A DNA stretch of 64,000 bases, taken from Micrococcales bacterium. GTDB lineage: Bacteria > Actinomycetota > Actinomycetes > S36-B12 > UBA10799. The stretch lies in contig JADKAV010000012.1 of NCBI GenBank assembly GCA_016719135.1, forward strand, positions 40,141 to 104,140, read 5' to 3'. A program made the translations under genes and the position numbers. Shown here piece after piece: positions 26,762 to 35,808 of this stretch; positions within the stretch are counted from its first letter, which is position 1; each line of letters begins with the position of its first letter. The notes beneath the pieces were generated by a model. That model was given only the letters and a program-made list of their open reading frames with translations, had not been told where the DNA came from and did not search any database.

Positions 26762-28915
26762 ATGGCTGTGTCGAAAACCCCTAAGAATTCCGCTGACGCG
26801 CGAAAACCTCTGTCCGGCCTGGCCCGGATAGCTGTGGTCGGTGCGATCGGTGGCGCCATCCTCGCCGCTATGGCCGTGCCGGTCGTCGCCGGGATCGGCA
26901 AGGCGTCCGACGTCGCCGCCGAACAGATCGGTGCGCTGCCCGCGGAACTGGCCACACCGCCGCTGCCGGTGCGCACGATCATGGAGGACGCCGACGGCAA
27001 CCGGATCGCGACGCTTTTCGACGAGAACCGCATCGAGGTTCCGCTGAAGAAGATCAGCCCCAACATGCAAAAGGCCGTGATCGCGGTCGAGGACCAGAGG
27101 TTCTACGAACACCGCGGCGTCGACATCCAGGGCTTGATCCGGGCACAGCTGGAGAACACTGCCAGCGGTTCCATTCAGCAGGGCGCGTCGACCCTGACCA
27201 TGCAGTACGTCCGCAACGTGCTCGTGACGGCGGCCCGCACTCCCGAGCAGGTGCAGGCGGCACGCGAACGCACCACCGCGCGCAAGCTGCAGGAGATCCG
27301 GTACGCGGTGCAGCTCGAGCGTGAGTTGTCCAAGGACGAGATCCTCAACCGCTACCTGAACATCGCGTACTTCGGCTCCGGTGCCTACGGGGTCGAAGCG
27401 GCTTCCCGGCGGTACTTCGGCCACAGCGCGAAGAAGCTGAGCCCGGTCGAGGCCGCCACGCTGGCCGGCGTCGTCCAATCCCCGGTCGGGTTCGACCCGC
27501 TGGTGAACCCTGAGGCCGCCCAGGTCCGCCGCGACGAGGTGCTGGCCAAGATGGAAGCCCAGGACTTCATCACTCCCGAGCAGTACAACAAAGCCGTGGC
27601 CAAGTCGGTGCAAGACACCCTCAAGCCCAAACAGATCAGCAACGGCTGCGCTGAGAGCGACTACCCGTTCTACTGCGACTACGCCGTGAAGCAGATCCTC
27701 AACGATCCGAACTACGGCAAGACGCTGCAGGATCGTGAGGACTTCCTCAAGCGCGGCGGCGTGGTCATCCGCACCGCCATGCAGCCCAAGGCGCAGGCGG
27801 CCGCCACCAACGCGGTCATGAACACCATCCCACCCAAGGACCCGAGCAAGAAGGGTGCCGCGATCGCGATGGTCACCCCGCAGACCGGTGAGGTCGTTGC
27901 GCTGGCCCAGAACCGCGTGTGGGGGACCAAGGGCAAGGGCAAGACCACCTACAACTACGCCGTCGACCAGAAGGATGGCGGCACCACCGGCATGCAGGCG
28001 GGATCGACGTTCAAGATCTTTACGATCGCGGCGGGCATCGAGGCGGGCGTATCCCCTTACCGTGTCTTCGACTCCGCCGACGACAAGACCTTCGCAGCGG
28101 GCCCCTGGGGCTGTACGGACAACTACTTCGGTCCGTACACGGTGAGCAACTCCACCTCCTCGGGTCAGTTCAACATGCTGCAGGGCACCGCGTTCTCCGT
28201 GAACACCTACTTCGTCGGCCTCGAGCAAGCCGCCGGCCTGTGCCGCACGGTGGATATCGCCAAGCGCACCGGTATGACACTGGCGAACGGCGGCGAACTG
28301 CCGACCGTGCAGTCCTTCACGCTCGGCTCGGTCGAGGTTTCGCCGCTGGCGCTCGCGACCAGCTACGCGACTATGGCCAACCACGGCGTGTACTGCAAGC
28401 CCCACGCCATCACCAAGATCATCGACGAGCGCAACAGCGGTAAGAAGATCGTCTCCAAGGTCGAACCGCAGTGCCGACAGGCGGTGTCGCGTGAGGTGGC
28501 CGACTCGACCACCGCAATCCTGACGGCAGTGGTCGATGGCGGCATCGGCGGGCGCACCGGTGCCGCGATGAGCCTGGGCCGCGACGTCACGGGCAAGACC
28601 GGAACCACAGACACGTCGGCGGCCGTCTGGTTCGCCGGCTACACCCCGAGCCTCTCGACAGCTGTATGGGTCGGTGATCCCCGCGGCGGGTTCAAGTACC
28701 CGATGAAGAACGTGTACATCAACGGGTCCTACTACGGTCAGGTCTTCGGTTCGAGCCTCCCCGGTCCGATCTGGAAGCAGGCGATGCAGGGCGCGCTGGC
28801 CGACACGCCGCCCGAGACGTTCGAACTACAGACGCTGTACGGACTGCGGTCGGCACGCGGCGGCGGCTCGTACATCCCGCCTACCACCGCGGCGACCCCT
28901 TCACCCACCCCCTAA
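26762..28915 (+). CDS. ponA2: Class A penicillin-binding protein PonA2-like
   Basis: 717 residues. After a short cytoplasmic stretch there is one membrane segment (about 24-45). The GT51 domain has VEDQRFYEHRGVD (catalytic Glu), QQGASTLTMQYVRN and RKLQEIRYAVQLE. The transpeptidase has GSTFKIFTI (SxxK), AFSVNTYF (SxN) and GKTGTTDTSAAVWFAGYTP (KTG). It both polymerises and cross-links peptidoglycan outside the cell. It lacks the PASTA domain of mycobacterial PonA2; the C-terminus is a short Thr/Pro tail. Confidence 0.93.
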   Translation: MAVSKTPKNSADARKPLSGLARIAVVGAIGGAILAAMAVPVVAGIGKASDVAAEQIGALPAELATPPLPVRTIMEDADGNRIATLFDENRIEVPLKKISPNMQKAVIAVEDQRFYEHRGVDIQGLIRAQLENTASGSIQQGASTLTMQYVRNVLVTAARTPEQVQAARERTTARKLQEIRYAVQLERELSKDEILNRYLNIAYFGSGAYGVEAASRRYFGHSAKKLSPVEAATLAGVVQSPVGFDPLVNPEAAQVRRDEVLAKMEAQDFITPEQYNKAVAKSVQDTLKPKQISNGCAESDYPFYCDYAVKQILNDPNYGKTLQDREDFLKRGGVVIRTAMQPKAQAAATNAVMNTIPPKDPSKKGAAIAMVTPQTGEVVALAQNRVWGTKGKGKTTYNYAVDQKDGGTTGMQAGSTFKIFTIAAGIEAGVSPYRVFDSADDKTFAAGPWGCTDNYFGPYTVSNSTSSGQFNMLQGTAFSVNTYFVGLEQAAGLCRTVDIAKRTGMTLANGGELPTVQSFTLGSVEVSPLALATSYATMANHGVYCKPHAITKIIDERNSGKKIVSKVEPQCRQAVSREVADSTTAILTAVVDGGIGGRTGAAMSLGRDVTGKTGTTDTSAAVWFAGYTPSLSTAVWVGDPRGGFKYPMKNVYINGSYYGQVFGSSLPGPIWKQAMQGALADTPPETFELQTLYGLRSARGGGSYIPPTTAATPSPTP

Positions 28916-28948
28916 ACACCAGCCTCTACGGGTCGTCGAGGCTGGTGT
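28916..28948. terminator. Bidirectional terminator between ponA2 and HNH gene
   Basis: Arms 28916-28926 and 28938-28948 pair over 11 bp with an 11-base loop. It begins right after the ponA2 stop and overlaps the last codons of the convergent HNH gene. Confidence 0.7.
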
Positions 28949-30026
28949 GGTAGACGTGGCCGCGGGGGCTGGTCCAGCGCAGGACCGCGCCGGGCAGCAT
29001 TTGGACTTTCCAGTTGGTGTGGGTTTTGAGCCGGTGGTGGTATCTGCACAGGGCGGCGAGGTTGCCGTGGTGGGTGGATCCGCCCGGATGCGGGATCACG
29101 TGGTCGAGGTCGCACATCACCGCGGGGCGTCGGCAGCCGGGGAAGCGGCAGTGCCGGTCGCGGGTGCGGACCCATCGGGCCAGGCTGGGGGCCGGTGTGT
29201 ATCCGGTCGAGGGCCGGGGCCGGTCCAAGGTGATCCGGTCGGCGCCGTGGCACAGGGTGCCGGTGTGTTCAGCGCTCAGCGGGCCGTGGCCGGGTAGTTC
29301 CGGGCCGGCCGGGGTGATGATCACTTGTACCGGGACCGGGTCGCCGGCGCGGAGCCCGGTGAGCAGGGCGACCAGGGTGTCCGCGCGGGCGGCGTCGACG
29401 CCGCCTTCGATGTTGGCCGCCGCGGCGCGTAGCGCGTTCCAGCAGGCTTGGGCTTCTTCTGCGCTCAGGTACGCCCCGAGGGTGGCCATGCCGTCGGACT
29501 CCGGGGTGATCCAGACCCGGCGGGTGCGGATGGCGCGTTTGCGGCGGCGCGCGGCCGCGTCGGGGTCGATCGCTGCGATCTGGCGGGCCAGCCAGGCCCG
29601 CAGCTGGGCGCGGGTGTGTCCGGTGGCGTAGTCGACCGCGTCGGTGGCCAGCCGCTGGCGGGCAGCGGTGGGCAGTTCGGTGGTTCCGATCACGATCTCG
29701 CGGGCTTTGGGCAGGTCCAGGCGTCCCAGGCGTAGACCGTCGAGGACGTGCGGCAGGTCGGTGCACAGCCAGTGCGCCAGGTCCGCGCGGTCGATGGCCG
29801 CCCCGGACGACCAGTGCAGCGCCGCGGCGACCTCCGCGGGCGCCGGATCGATCAGTTCGCCGGTCTGGTCGATGAAGTCCGGCATTTCCCGGGACACCTG
29901 CTCGATGGCTTCGATCTGCCGGGCATGGGCCCACCCGATCACGACCTCGCAGGCCGCGGTCACCGCCAACGCGTCGGCGTCGGGCAGCGCCATCAACTCC
30001 ATCGCCTGGACCACCGAACTGTTCAT
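28926..30026 (-). CDS. HNH endonuclease-containing protein, DUF222/13E12 family
   Basis: 366 residues. The N-terminal DUF222 region (1-260) is Ala-rich and helical. The C-terminal HNH unit has RDRHCRFPGCRRPAVMCDLD followed by HVIPHPGGSTHHGNLAALC and RYHHRLKTH, with metal-binding Cys and His. The family is the 13E12 repeat group of M. tuberculosis and is often multicopy and mobile-associated. ATG 30026 lies inside the first unit of a 146-base tandem repeat. Biological role is unknown. Confidence 0.88.
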   Translation of the reverse strand: MNSSVVQAMELMALPDADALAVTAACEVVIGWAHARQIEAIEQVSREMPDFIDQTGELIDPAPAEVAAALHWSSGAAIDRADLAHWLCTDLPHVLDGLRLGRLDLPKAREIVIGTTELPTAARQRLATDAVDYATGHTRAQLRAWLARQIAAIDPDAAARRRKRAIRTRRVWITPESDGMATLGAYLSAEEAQACWNALRAAAANIEGGVDAARADTLVALLTGLRAGDPVPVQVIITPAGPELPGHGPLSAEHTGTLCHGADRITLDRPRPSTGYTPAPSLARWVRTRDRHCRFPGCRRPAVMCDLDHVIPHPGGSTHHGNLAALCRYHHRLKTHTNWKVQMLPGAVLRWTSPRGHVYHTSLDDP

Positions 30027-30385
30027 GACACCACGCTAAACAGGGGGTACGACATTTCCGCACCGCCGGAAACCAGGCTGTGGACAGGCCAGCCCACCTC
30101 GATCAGGTCGGCGGATCGTCGCCCTGACTGCCCGCCCGCGAACCCCATCGCCGCACCCCCCGCTCTGTTCATGACACCACGCTAAACAGGGGGTACGACA
30201 TTCCCGCACCGCCGGAAACCAGGCTGTGGACAGGCCAGCCCACCTCGATCAGGTCGGCGGATCGTCGCCCTGACTGCCCGCCCGCGAACCCCATCGCCGC
30301 ACCCCCCGCTCTGTTCATGACACCACGCTAAACAGGGGGTACGACATTTCCGCACCGCCAAAAACCAGGCTGTGGTCAGGCCAGC
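30019..30385. repeat. Tandem 146-bp repeat (2.5 copies) made from the HNH gene 5' region
   Basis: Copies: 30019-30164, 30165-30310 and a partial third 30311-30385. The first two differ at one base as far as I can see; the third has three changes and stops at the TetR stop codon. Each copy contains the HNH ribosome region and the start ATGAACAG. In copies 2 and 3 this ATG opens a 49-codon frame that ends in ATGA on the next copy's ATG. The array fills the 358 bases between HNH and TetR genes. Confidence 0.92.
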
Positions 30386-31089
30386 TAATCGATTCCCATC
30401 AGATCAGCCAGCACGTCGAGTTCGAACTCGAAATAGGCACGTCGATCGGCCATCGAATCGCCGACGACGTTGTGCCGGTGCCCGAACAGCTCGAAAGAGA
30501 TCGAGCCAATCACATGCGCCCAGGCCATGAGTCCCAAGGCGAATGCAGAATCGGAGAAGTCCCTCGTGGAAAGACTCGCCCATGTGTTCACGTCGGAGAG
30601 CGCGGGCTTCAGGCTCCGCGCCACGCGCGCCGAGAAGGCGGGCACCGTTGTCTCGACCTTGGCTTCCTGAAGGATCCCGATCAGAAGATTCGGGATGCGC
30701 GTGGCCGGGGCGATGGTGTCCTGCGGTGCGGCGTATCCGGCCACCGGGGACCCGTAGAGCAGAGCAAACCGCTGAGGTTCATCCAACGCCCACTCCCGGC
30801 ACGCAAGACCGATCGCCTTCCATCGCCTGCGAAGGTCAGCGACGCGGCGCGTTTTCGCCTCGACGACGTCAGCCATATCGTCGAACGCACCGATGATCAG
30901 TAGCGTGAGCAACTCATCTCGAGAACTGACATACCGATAAATCGCACTGGAGGCCATACCGAGCTCCCGGGCCACAGCACGTACGGACAGGTCCGCCGGG
31001 CCAACCTCGAGCAGTTGCTGGTTGGCCGCCACGGTGATCGCGTCGAGAATGGCCACGCGATTCCGTTCCCTAATGCCTGGTGCGCTCAT
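30385..31089 (-). CDS. TetR-family transcriptional regulator
   Basis: About 234 residues from ATG 31089. The N-terminal helix-turn-helix is LSVRAVARELGMASSAIYRYVSSRDELL. The C-terminal ligand domain is of the WHG type (LACREWALDEPQRFALLYG). It probably represses the divergent epimerase gene and itself through three GAGCAxxGCTC sites in the shared promoter region. An upstream in-frame ATG (31110) lies within the first operator and is less likely. Confidence 0.9.
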   Translation of the reverse strand: MSAPGIRERNRVAILDAITVAANQQLLEVGPADLSVRAVARELGMASSAIYRYVSSRDELLTLLIIGAFDDMADVVEAKTRRVADLRRRWKAIGLACREWALDEPQRFALLYGSPVAGYAAPQDTIAPATRIPNLLIGILQEAKVETTVPAFSARVARSLKPALSDVNTWASLSTRDFSDSAFALGLMAWAHVIGSISFELFGHRHNVVGDSMADRRAYFEFELDVLADLMGID

Positions 31090-31104
31090 GGGTGAACTAT
31101 ATGC

Positions 31105-31157
31105 GAGCACCGCTCTTGATATGTTGAGAGCAACGCTCTATTATGAGAGCACTGCTC
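31105..31157 (+). promoter_or_regulatory. Promoter with three TetR-type operators
   Basis: A near-consensus promoter for the epimerase gene: -35 TTGATA (31116-31121), 17-base spacer, -10 TATTAT (31139-31144). Three palindromic 11-mers surround it: GAGCACCGCTC (31105-31115), GAGCAACGCTC (31128-31138, filling the spacer end) and GAGCACTGCTC (31147-31157). Binding there would block polymerase. AAGGAG follows at 31162. Confidence 0.82.
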
Positions 31158-31172
31158 ACATAAGGAGATAGA

Positions 31173-32105
31173 ATGCGCACACACGCAATCATTGGAGCCG
31201 GTCAGGTCGGCCGACGACTGGTACGATCGCTCATCGGCAACGGCGAATCCGTGCGAGTGGTCAGTAGGCGGGGAACGAGCCTCGACGGCGCCCGGGTCAT
31301 TTCGGCTGATGCTGCCGACCGGGAATCACTGCTGGCCGCGACGACAGGAGCAGACGTGATCTACAACTGCGTGAACCCGGCGTACCACTCATGGCAGGAG
31401 GAATGGCCGCCGATTGCGAACAACCTCATCGAGGCTGCCGAACATGCCGACGCCGTTCTGGTGACGTTGAGCAATCTGTACGGCTACGGCCCGGTCGATC
31501 ACGCGATGACCGAGGAAATGCCCCTGCCAGGTCACACCCGTAAGGGCTCTGTGCGAGCGAACATGTGGCATCAGGCACTCGCGGCCCACCAGGCCGGTCG
31601 CATCCGCACCACGGAGGTCCGCGCCAGCGACTACATCGGCGAAGCCGGCGGTCAGACCAACTTCGGCGACAGGGTGATCCCGAAGCTGCGAGCAGGCAAG
31701 GCAGTGACCCTGATGGGCCGCGCGGACCAGCCCCATTCCTGGACCTACACCGGCGACGCCGCCCGGCTGCTGAGCATTGTGGGCACCGACGAACGCGCCT
31801 GGGGCAAGGCGTGGCACGTGCCTAGCAACCCGCCGGTGACCCAGGCCCAGGTGATCGCGGATCTGGCCTCCGGGATGGACGTTGAAGTCCCCAGGATCCG
31901 AACAGCCGGAGCAGTCATGATGCGCCTGGTTGGCCTGTTCAATGCCGACGCCCGCGAACTCGTCGAGATGATGTACGAGTTCGACAGGCCGTTCGTGATG
32001 GACTCGACGAAGGCTCAACAGACGTTCGGCATGGCGCCCACACCCTGGCCGGAGGTCATCCAGGAGACCTTGCGACAAAACGGGGTCAGAACTGCAGCTG
32101 TTTGA
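31173..32105 (+). CDS. NAD(P)-dependent epimerase/dehydratase-family protein
   Basis: 310 residues with an N-terminal Rossmann motif AIIGAGQVGRRLV (GxGxxG), then VRVVSRRG for the second strand and ADVIYNCVNP. The sequence LSNLYGYGPVDHAM replaces the usual YxxxK region, so it belongs to the extended or atypical SDR group. It is divergent from and probably controlled by the TetR regulator. Slightly lower GC in its promoter suggests recent acquisition. Substrate unknown. Confidence 0.85.
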   Translation: MRTHAIIGAGQVGRRLVRSLIGNGESVRVVSRRGTSLDGARVISADAADRESLLAATTGADVIYNCVNPAYHSWQEEWPPIANNLIEAAEHADAVLVTLSNLYGYGPVDHAMTEEMPLPGHTRKGSVRANMWHQALAAHQAGRIRTTEVRASDYIGEAGGQTNFGDRVIPKLRAGKAVTLMGRADQPHSWTYTGDAARLLSIVGTDERAWGKAWHVPSNPPVTQAQVIADLASGMDVEVPRIRTAGAVMMRLVGLFNADARELVEMMYEFDRPFVMDSTKAQQTFGMAPTPWPEVIQETLRQNGVRTAAV

Positions 32106-32110
32106 TCGAC

Positions 32111-32572
32111 TTACCCCTGCAGCCGCTGCCGGACGATGCCCGAAACGCTCTTGCCATCGGCGCGGCCCTTCGTTGCCGCAGTCACCTGCTGCATGACCGG
32201 ACCCATCGCAGCCATTCCCGTCCTACCCGCTTGCGCCGCATCGGCAATGGCCGCGTCGATGATCGCAGACACTTCGTCCTCACTCAACGGCTCGGGCAAG
32301 TACTTCGAGAGCACACCGAGTTCGGCCTCCTCCCGCTCGGCGAGCTCGGGGCGTTGCGCATCGCGGTAGGCGGTGGCCGACTCGCGACGCTTCTTGGCCT
32401 CTTTGTCGAGCACGCCAAGTACCTCGTCGTCGGACAGTTCTTTGGCCTGCTTGCCTGCGACCTCCGCATTCGTAACAGCGGCCAGCGCCATACGCAGGGT
32501 TGCGGCCGTCAGTCCGTCACGGGACTTGATCGCAGCGTGTAAGTCCGACTGCAGCGTTTCCTTCAGAGCCAT
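32111..32572 (-). CDS. GatB/YqeY-domain protein
   Basis: 153 residues. MALKETLQSDLHAAIKSRDGL and TLRMALAAVTNAEV are the YqeY start; LSDDEVLGVLDKEAKKRRES and the C-terminal GMAAMGPVMQQVTA are typical. Related to the tRNA-binding tail of amidotransferase GatB. No enzymatic activity is established for stand-alone YqeY. It is convergent with the epimerase gene, five bases apart. Confidence 0.9.
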   Translation of the reverse strand: MALKETLQSDLHAAIKSRDGLTAATLRMALAAVTNAEVAGKQAKELSDDEVLGVLDKEAKKRRESATAYRDAQRPELAEREEAELGVLSKYLPEPLSEDEVSAIIDAAIADAAQAGRTGMAAMGPVMQQVTAATKGRADGKSVSGIVRQRLQG

Positions 32573-32638
32573 GGGATCAATCCTGTCATGTGACCTCGAT
32601 CATGGCGCCGGGGTTTCGCAGCGTGCGACCATGGTGGG

Positions 32639-33526
32639 ATGCACATCGCAGCGAGAACCGGGTTAGCCGGCGTCGGCCTCGGCGCCGCTGCCTTGGCGTA
32701 CTCGTTGTGGGAAGCACACCAGTTCACGTTGCGCGAGGTGCGGGTTGAGGTGCTGCGGCCGGGCTCGCGCCCCTTACGGGTACTGCAACTGACAGACCTG
32801 CACTTGACTCCTCGGCAAGAAGACAAAATGGCCTGGGTCCGTTCGCTGGCCCAACTCGAGCCGGACTTCGTGATTCTGACCGGCGACCTGCTGGGTCACA
32901 TGGACGCCGTTCCTTACCTGGCCAAGACGCTGGAGCCCCTCAACGGAACGCCGGGCGTGTTCGTCTTCGGATCCAACGACTACTGGAGCCCGAAGACAGT
33001 CAACCCCTTCAAGTACTTCGTCAAGGACCGCACCCCGGTGATGTCCACACAGCGACTACCGACCGACGAACTGGAATCAGAACTGCTGAACGCCGGATGG
33101 CAGGGACTGAACAACGCCGTGGCTGAGGCCACCGTCGCCGGCAACCGGATCGACATGCGTGGCGTTAATGACCCGCACATCCAACTGGACCGCTATCACG
33201 AAGTGGCCGGGGATTTCGACCCCGATGCGGCCCTGCGGCTGGCAGTCACCCATGCCCCGTACTCGCGCGTGCTGGACCCCATGGCGGCCGACGGCGCGGA
33301 CCTGATCATCGCCGGGCACACCCACGGCGGTCAGGTGTGCATTCCCGGTTACGGCGCGCTGGTCACCAACTGCGACATCGACACTCGGCGGGCCAAGGGG
33401 CTGTCCTCCCACCAAGGCACCGCGCTGCACGTGAGCGCCGGGCTTGGAACCAATCCGTATGCACCGATCCGGCTGGCCTGTCCGCCGGAAGCCACGATGC
33501 TGCACCTGCTGCCGAGGGCGCACTAA
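32639..33526 (+). CDS. Metallophosphoesterase (Rv3683-like)
   Basis: 295 residues. An N-terminal membrane helix (about 8-24) precedes the calcineurin-like domain: LQLTDLHLTP (DxH), FVILTGDLLGH (GDxxxH), VFGSNDYW (GN-type Asn-Asp), VTHAPYSRVL and IIAGHTHGGQV (GHTHGG). All metal ligands are present. Orientation is membrane-anchored, YkuE-like; substrate unknown. In M. tuberculosis Rv3683 follows ponA2. Confidence 0.9.
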   Translation: MHIAARTGLAGVGLGAAALAYSLWEAHQFTLREVRVEVLRPGSRPLRVLQLTDLHLTPRQEDKMAWVRSLAQLEPDFVILTGDLLGHMDAVPYLAKTLEPLNGTPGVFVFGSNDYWSPKTVNPFKYFVKDRTPVMSTQRLPTDELESELLNAGWQGLNNAVAEATVAGNRIDMRGVNDPHIQLDRYHEVAGDFDPDAALRLAVTHAPYSRVLDPMAADGADLIIAGHTHGGQVCIPGYGALVTNCDIDTRRAKGLSSHQGTALHVSAGLGTNPYAPIRLACPPEATMLHLLPRAH

Positions 33527-33550
33527 CGGCCGGTATCCTCAGTAGGAGTG

Positions 33551-33619
<69 letters not shown>

Positions 33620-33624
<5 letters not shown>

Positions 33625-33683
33625 CTGCACAAAAGGGGCCATCATCCGCTGGCGCGGATGATGGCCCCTTTTGTGCAGTCGGG
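33620..33683 (+). terminator. Long perfect hairpin overlapping the tRNA 3' end
   Basis: Arms 33620-33649 and 33654-33683 form a 30-bp perfect stem with a four-base loop TGGC. The left arm includes the last five bases of the tRNA. The right arm carries CCCCTTTT, giving a partial U-tract. It is much longer than an ordinary terminator. Confidence 0.8.
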
Positions 33684-33730
33684 AAGGCCAGGATTTGGGA
33701 GGAGCGAGGCCCCCAGGGCCGAGCGACGGC

Positions 33731-33744
33731 TCCCGCCACCCCGA
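33731..33744 (+). repeat. Copy of the tRNA-Pro 3' end
   Basis: TCCCGCCACCCCGA repeats the last 14 bases of tRNA-Pro (33611-33624) exactly, 120 bases downstream. Such duplications flank elements integrated at tRNA genes, but here only the hairpin and about 60 further bases lie between. Confidence 0.6.
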
Positions 33745-33870
33745 TCCGAAACCCGACGTGAACTCTGGCCACCACAGCCAACCCCCCAAGTCGGGTGATG
33801 TGAAGCACACGAACAATGGCTCATAATCCTCGAGACTGCAGCAATAGTCGCGGACGATCGGGAGGTTCTC

Positions 33871-35115
33871 ATGGACGAAATCGACGCGCACGGTTCTGCG
33901 CAACCAGAAGCGGCCTTCGGTGACACGCTTCCCAGCCGACCCGAGGCCGGACCCGTTGCGCCGACTGCTCAGCCCCCCGACTGGGTGATGCCGATGGTGC
34001 GCAAGATCATCTGGCGGGTCGTGATCGTGGTGTTGCTGGTGACAGCTCTGCTGATCATGGCCACCCAGGCCCGCAGCCTGCTCAGCATGCTGTTCGTCGC
34101 CCTCTTCTTCGGCATCGCCATGGAACCCGCGGTCAACCACCTCCACATGAAGCGCGGGATGAAGCGCGGGGCGGCCACCGGTTTGGTGTTCGTGCTGTCC
34201 GCGGCGTTCCTGATCACCTTGACATTCATCATGATTCCGGGCCTTATCAATGTGGCCGGCGAGATGTCCACCACCCTGAAGTCAGCAATCCCCAAGATCA
34301 ACGATCAGTTCAATACTGACTTTCCGACATCCAAGACCGACCCGGCCTTCGCCACCGCCGAGCAGAACGTGAAGGATTGGATTCAGAACAACGCGTCGGA
34401 CATCATGGGGTTCGCCGGCTCGACCGTGGGACTGATCTTCCAGTTCTTCACCATTGCGATGTTCGCCTTCTACTTCGCCGCAGACGCACCTCGGATCCGG
34501 CGAGCCGTGCTCCGTAAGTTCCAGCCCGCCCAGCAGCAGCGCCTCGGGTGGGCCTGGGACACCGCCATCGAGCAGACCGGCGGATACCTCTACTCCCGAC
34601 TACTGCTCATGCTCATCAACGGAGGTTTGTTCTTCTTCGTGATGCTCCTAGTGGGTGTGGACTGGAAGATCTCCCTGCCGATGTCGATCTTCGAGGGGTT
34701 CGTCGCGGAGTTCATCCCCGCGATCGGCACGTACATCGGCGCCGCCGTCCCCATCGTCATCACGTGGGGCATCCAAGGTCTGACCGCCGCGGCGATCCTG
34801 CTGATATGGACGCTGATCTACCAGCAGTTGGAGAACTACTTCCTGAGTCCCAAGATCAGCGCCCGGACGATGGAGATCAACGGCGGCATCGCTTTCGGAT
34901 CGGCCATGGCCGGTGGCGCGATCGGTGGACCAATGCTGGCTTTCATGTCCCTTCCGATCGCCGCCCTGGTGACGTCGTTCTTGAAGAACTTCTCGCGCCG
35001 TTACCCGCTGGCGTACTTCTCGCCCTACGACGGTGACTACACCGAAGCTGACGAACAGGAAATGATCGAGTCCCGCCCGCAGGCCAGCAGGGACACTGCA
35101 GCCGCAACTGACTGA
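33871..35115 (+). CDS. AI-2E family membrane transporter
   Basis: 414 residues with about eight membrane segments: a pair near 50-85, one near 100-130, and a C-terminal block after a soluble loop. Family stretches are FFGIAMEPAVNHL, the FEGFVAEFIPAIGTYIGAA region and IYQQLENYFLSPKISAR. Members export small molecules or act as Na+/H+ antiporters; true AI-2 export is shown for few. The charged N- and C-termini are cytoplasmic. Monocistronic. Confidence 0.88.
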   Translation: MDEIDAHGSAQPEAAFGDTLPSRPEAGPVAPTAQPPDWVMPMVRKIIWRVVIVVLLVTALLIMATQARSLLSMLFVALFFGIAMEPAVNHLHMKRGMKRGAATGLVFVLSAAFLITLTFIMIPGLINVAGEMSTTLKSAIPKINDQFNTDFPTSKTDPAFATAEQNVKDWIQNNASDIMGFAGSTVGLIFQFFTIAMFAFYFAADAPRIRRAVLRKFQPAQQQRLGWAWDTAIEQTGGYLYSRLLLMLINGGLFFFVMLLVGVDWKISLPMSIFEGFVAEFIPAIGTYIGAAVPIVITWGIQGLTAAAILLIWTLIYQQLENYFLSPKISARTMEINGGIAFGSAMAGGAIGGPMLAFMSLPIAALVTSFLKNFSRRYPLAYFSPYDGDYTEADEQEMIESRPQASRDTAAATD

Positions 35116-35153
35116 AGTCCATCGCGAATCGGTCATGATGACTCGAGGACCGG

Positions 35154-35546
35154 TCAGACCAGCTCCACTCCCATGGCCTCGGCGGCGCCGATCAATCGGC
35201 GGTCGAAGGTGAGCAGTGCCCGCCCGCTGCGGCGCGCAAGGTCGAGATAGGCGGCGTCATACGCGCTCAGCCCCGACTCGAGGGCCGTTTGGACAAGGGC
35301 TGACGGACCAGCCTCCTGATGGATCTCCACGCGCAGAGACAGCAGCGTGTCCGCGGCGCGCACAGCAACGGCCGGCGTCATCCGCCCGCGACGCACAGCG
35401 GCCGTGAAGGCATTCGCGCATTCGAACGTCCAGATCGCCGGGGCGTGCAGTTGTCCACCTCGCACCACGTCTTGCAGTCGTTCATCATCCACGCTCTCGT
35501 CGGGGATCACCAACCCCAAGGCTGCGGATGCGTCGATGACGGTCAC
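35154..35546 (-). CDS. PIN-domain toxin (VapC-like)
   Basis: 130 residues. The acidic PIN residues appear in MTVIDASAALGL (Asp5), FECANAF (Glu), LSAYDAAYLDLA (two Asp) and LLTFDRRL (Asp). Such proteins are Mg-dependent RNases, usually cutting tRNA or rRNA. The start overlaps the antitoxin gene by four bases. The target cannot be predicted. Confidence 0.9.
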   Translation of the reverse strand: MTVIDASAALGLVIPDESVDDERLQDVVRGGQLHAPAIWTFECANAFTAAVRRGRMTPAVAVRAADTLLSLRVEIHQEAGPSALVQTALESGLSAYDAAYLDLARRSGRALLTFDRRLIGAAEAMGVELV

Positions 35547-35776
35547 CGTTGACCCTCTGCGATGAGCGACTCGATCGAGTCCGAACCCATGTCAAGGTTT
35601 GCGCGAATCTCGAGTAGATCGGCCATGGCCTGCTCGACCGTGCTCGAACTGCGCGCGGGGATCAGTCGCGCCACGGGATGCCCGTGCCGGGTGATCACCA
35701 CCGTCTCGCCCGATTCCACGGAGTCGAGCAACTCCGACAGGTGGGTCTTCGCCTCGTACGCACCAACGCTCTTCAC
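35543..35776 (-). CDS. Phd/YefM-type antitoxin
   Basis: 77 residues beginning MKSVGAYEAKTHLSELLDSV, followed by GETVVITRHGHPVARLIP, the standard Phd/YefM DNA-binding fold. The C-terminal half, expected to wrap the toxin, is acidic. It forms an operon with the PIN toxin and should repress its own promoter. Confidence 0.9.
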   Translation of the reverse strand: MKSVGAYEAKTHLSELLDSVESGETVVITRHGHPVARLIPARSSSTVEQAMADLLEIRANLDMGSDSIESLIAEGQR

Positions 35777-35808
35777 ACATTCAGACTAGTCGTCGACCAG
35801 CCGCCGGA

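Noticed and set aside
26753..28405. 550-codon open frame antisense to ponA2
   Set aside because: It mirrors codon bias of ponA2, is rich in His/Arg/Val without any motif, and has no ribosome site.
30019..30385. CRISPR or phage integration array
   Set aside because: The repeat is 146 bp, without spacers, and contains the neighbouring gene's own start region.
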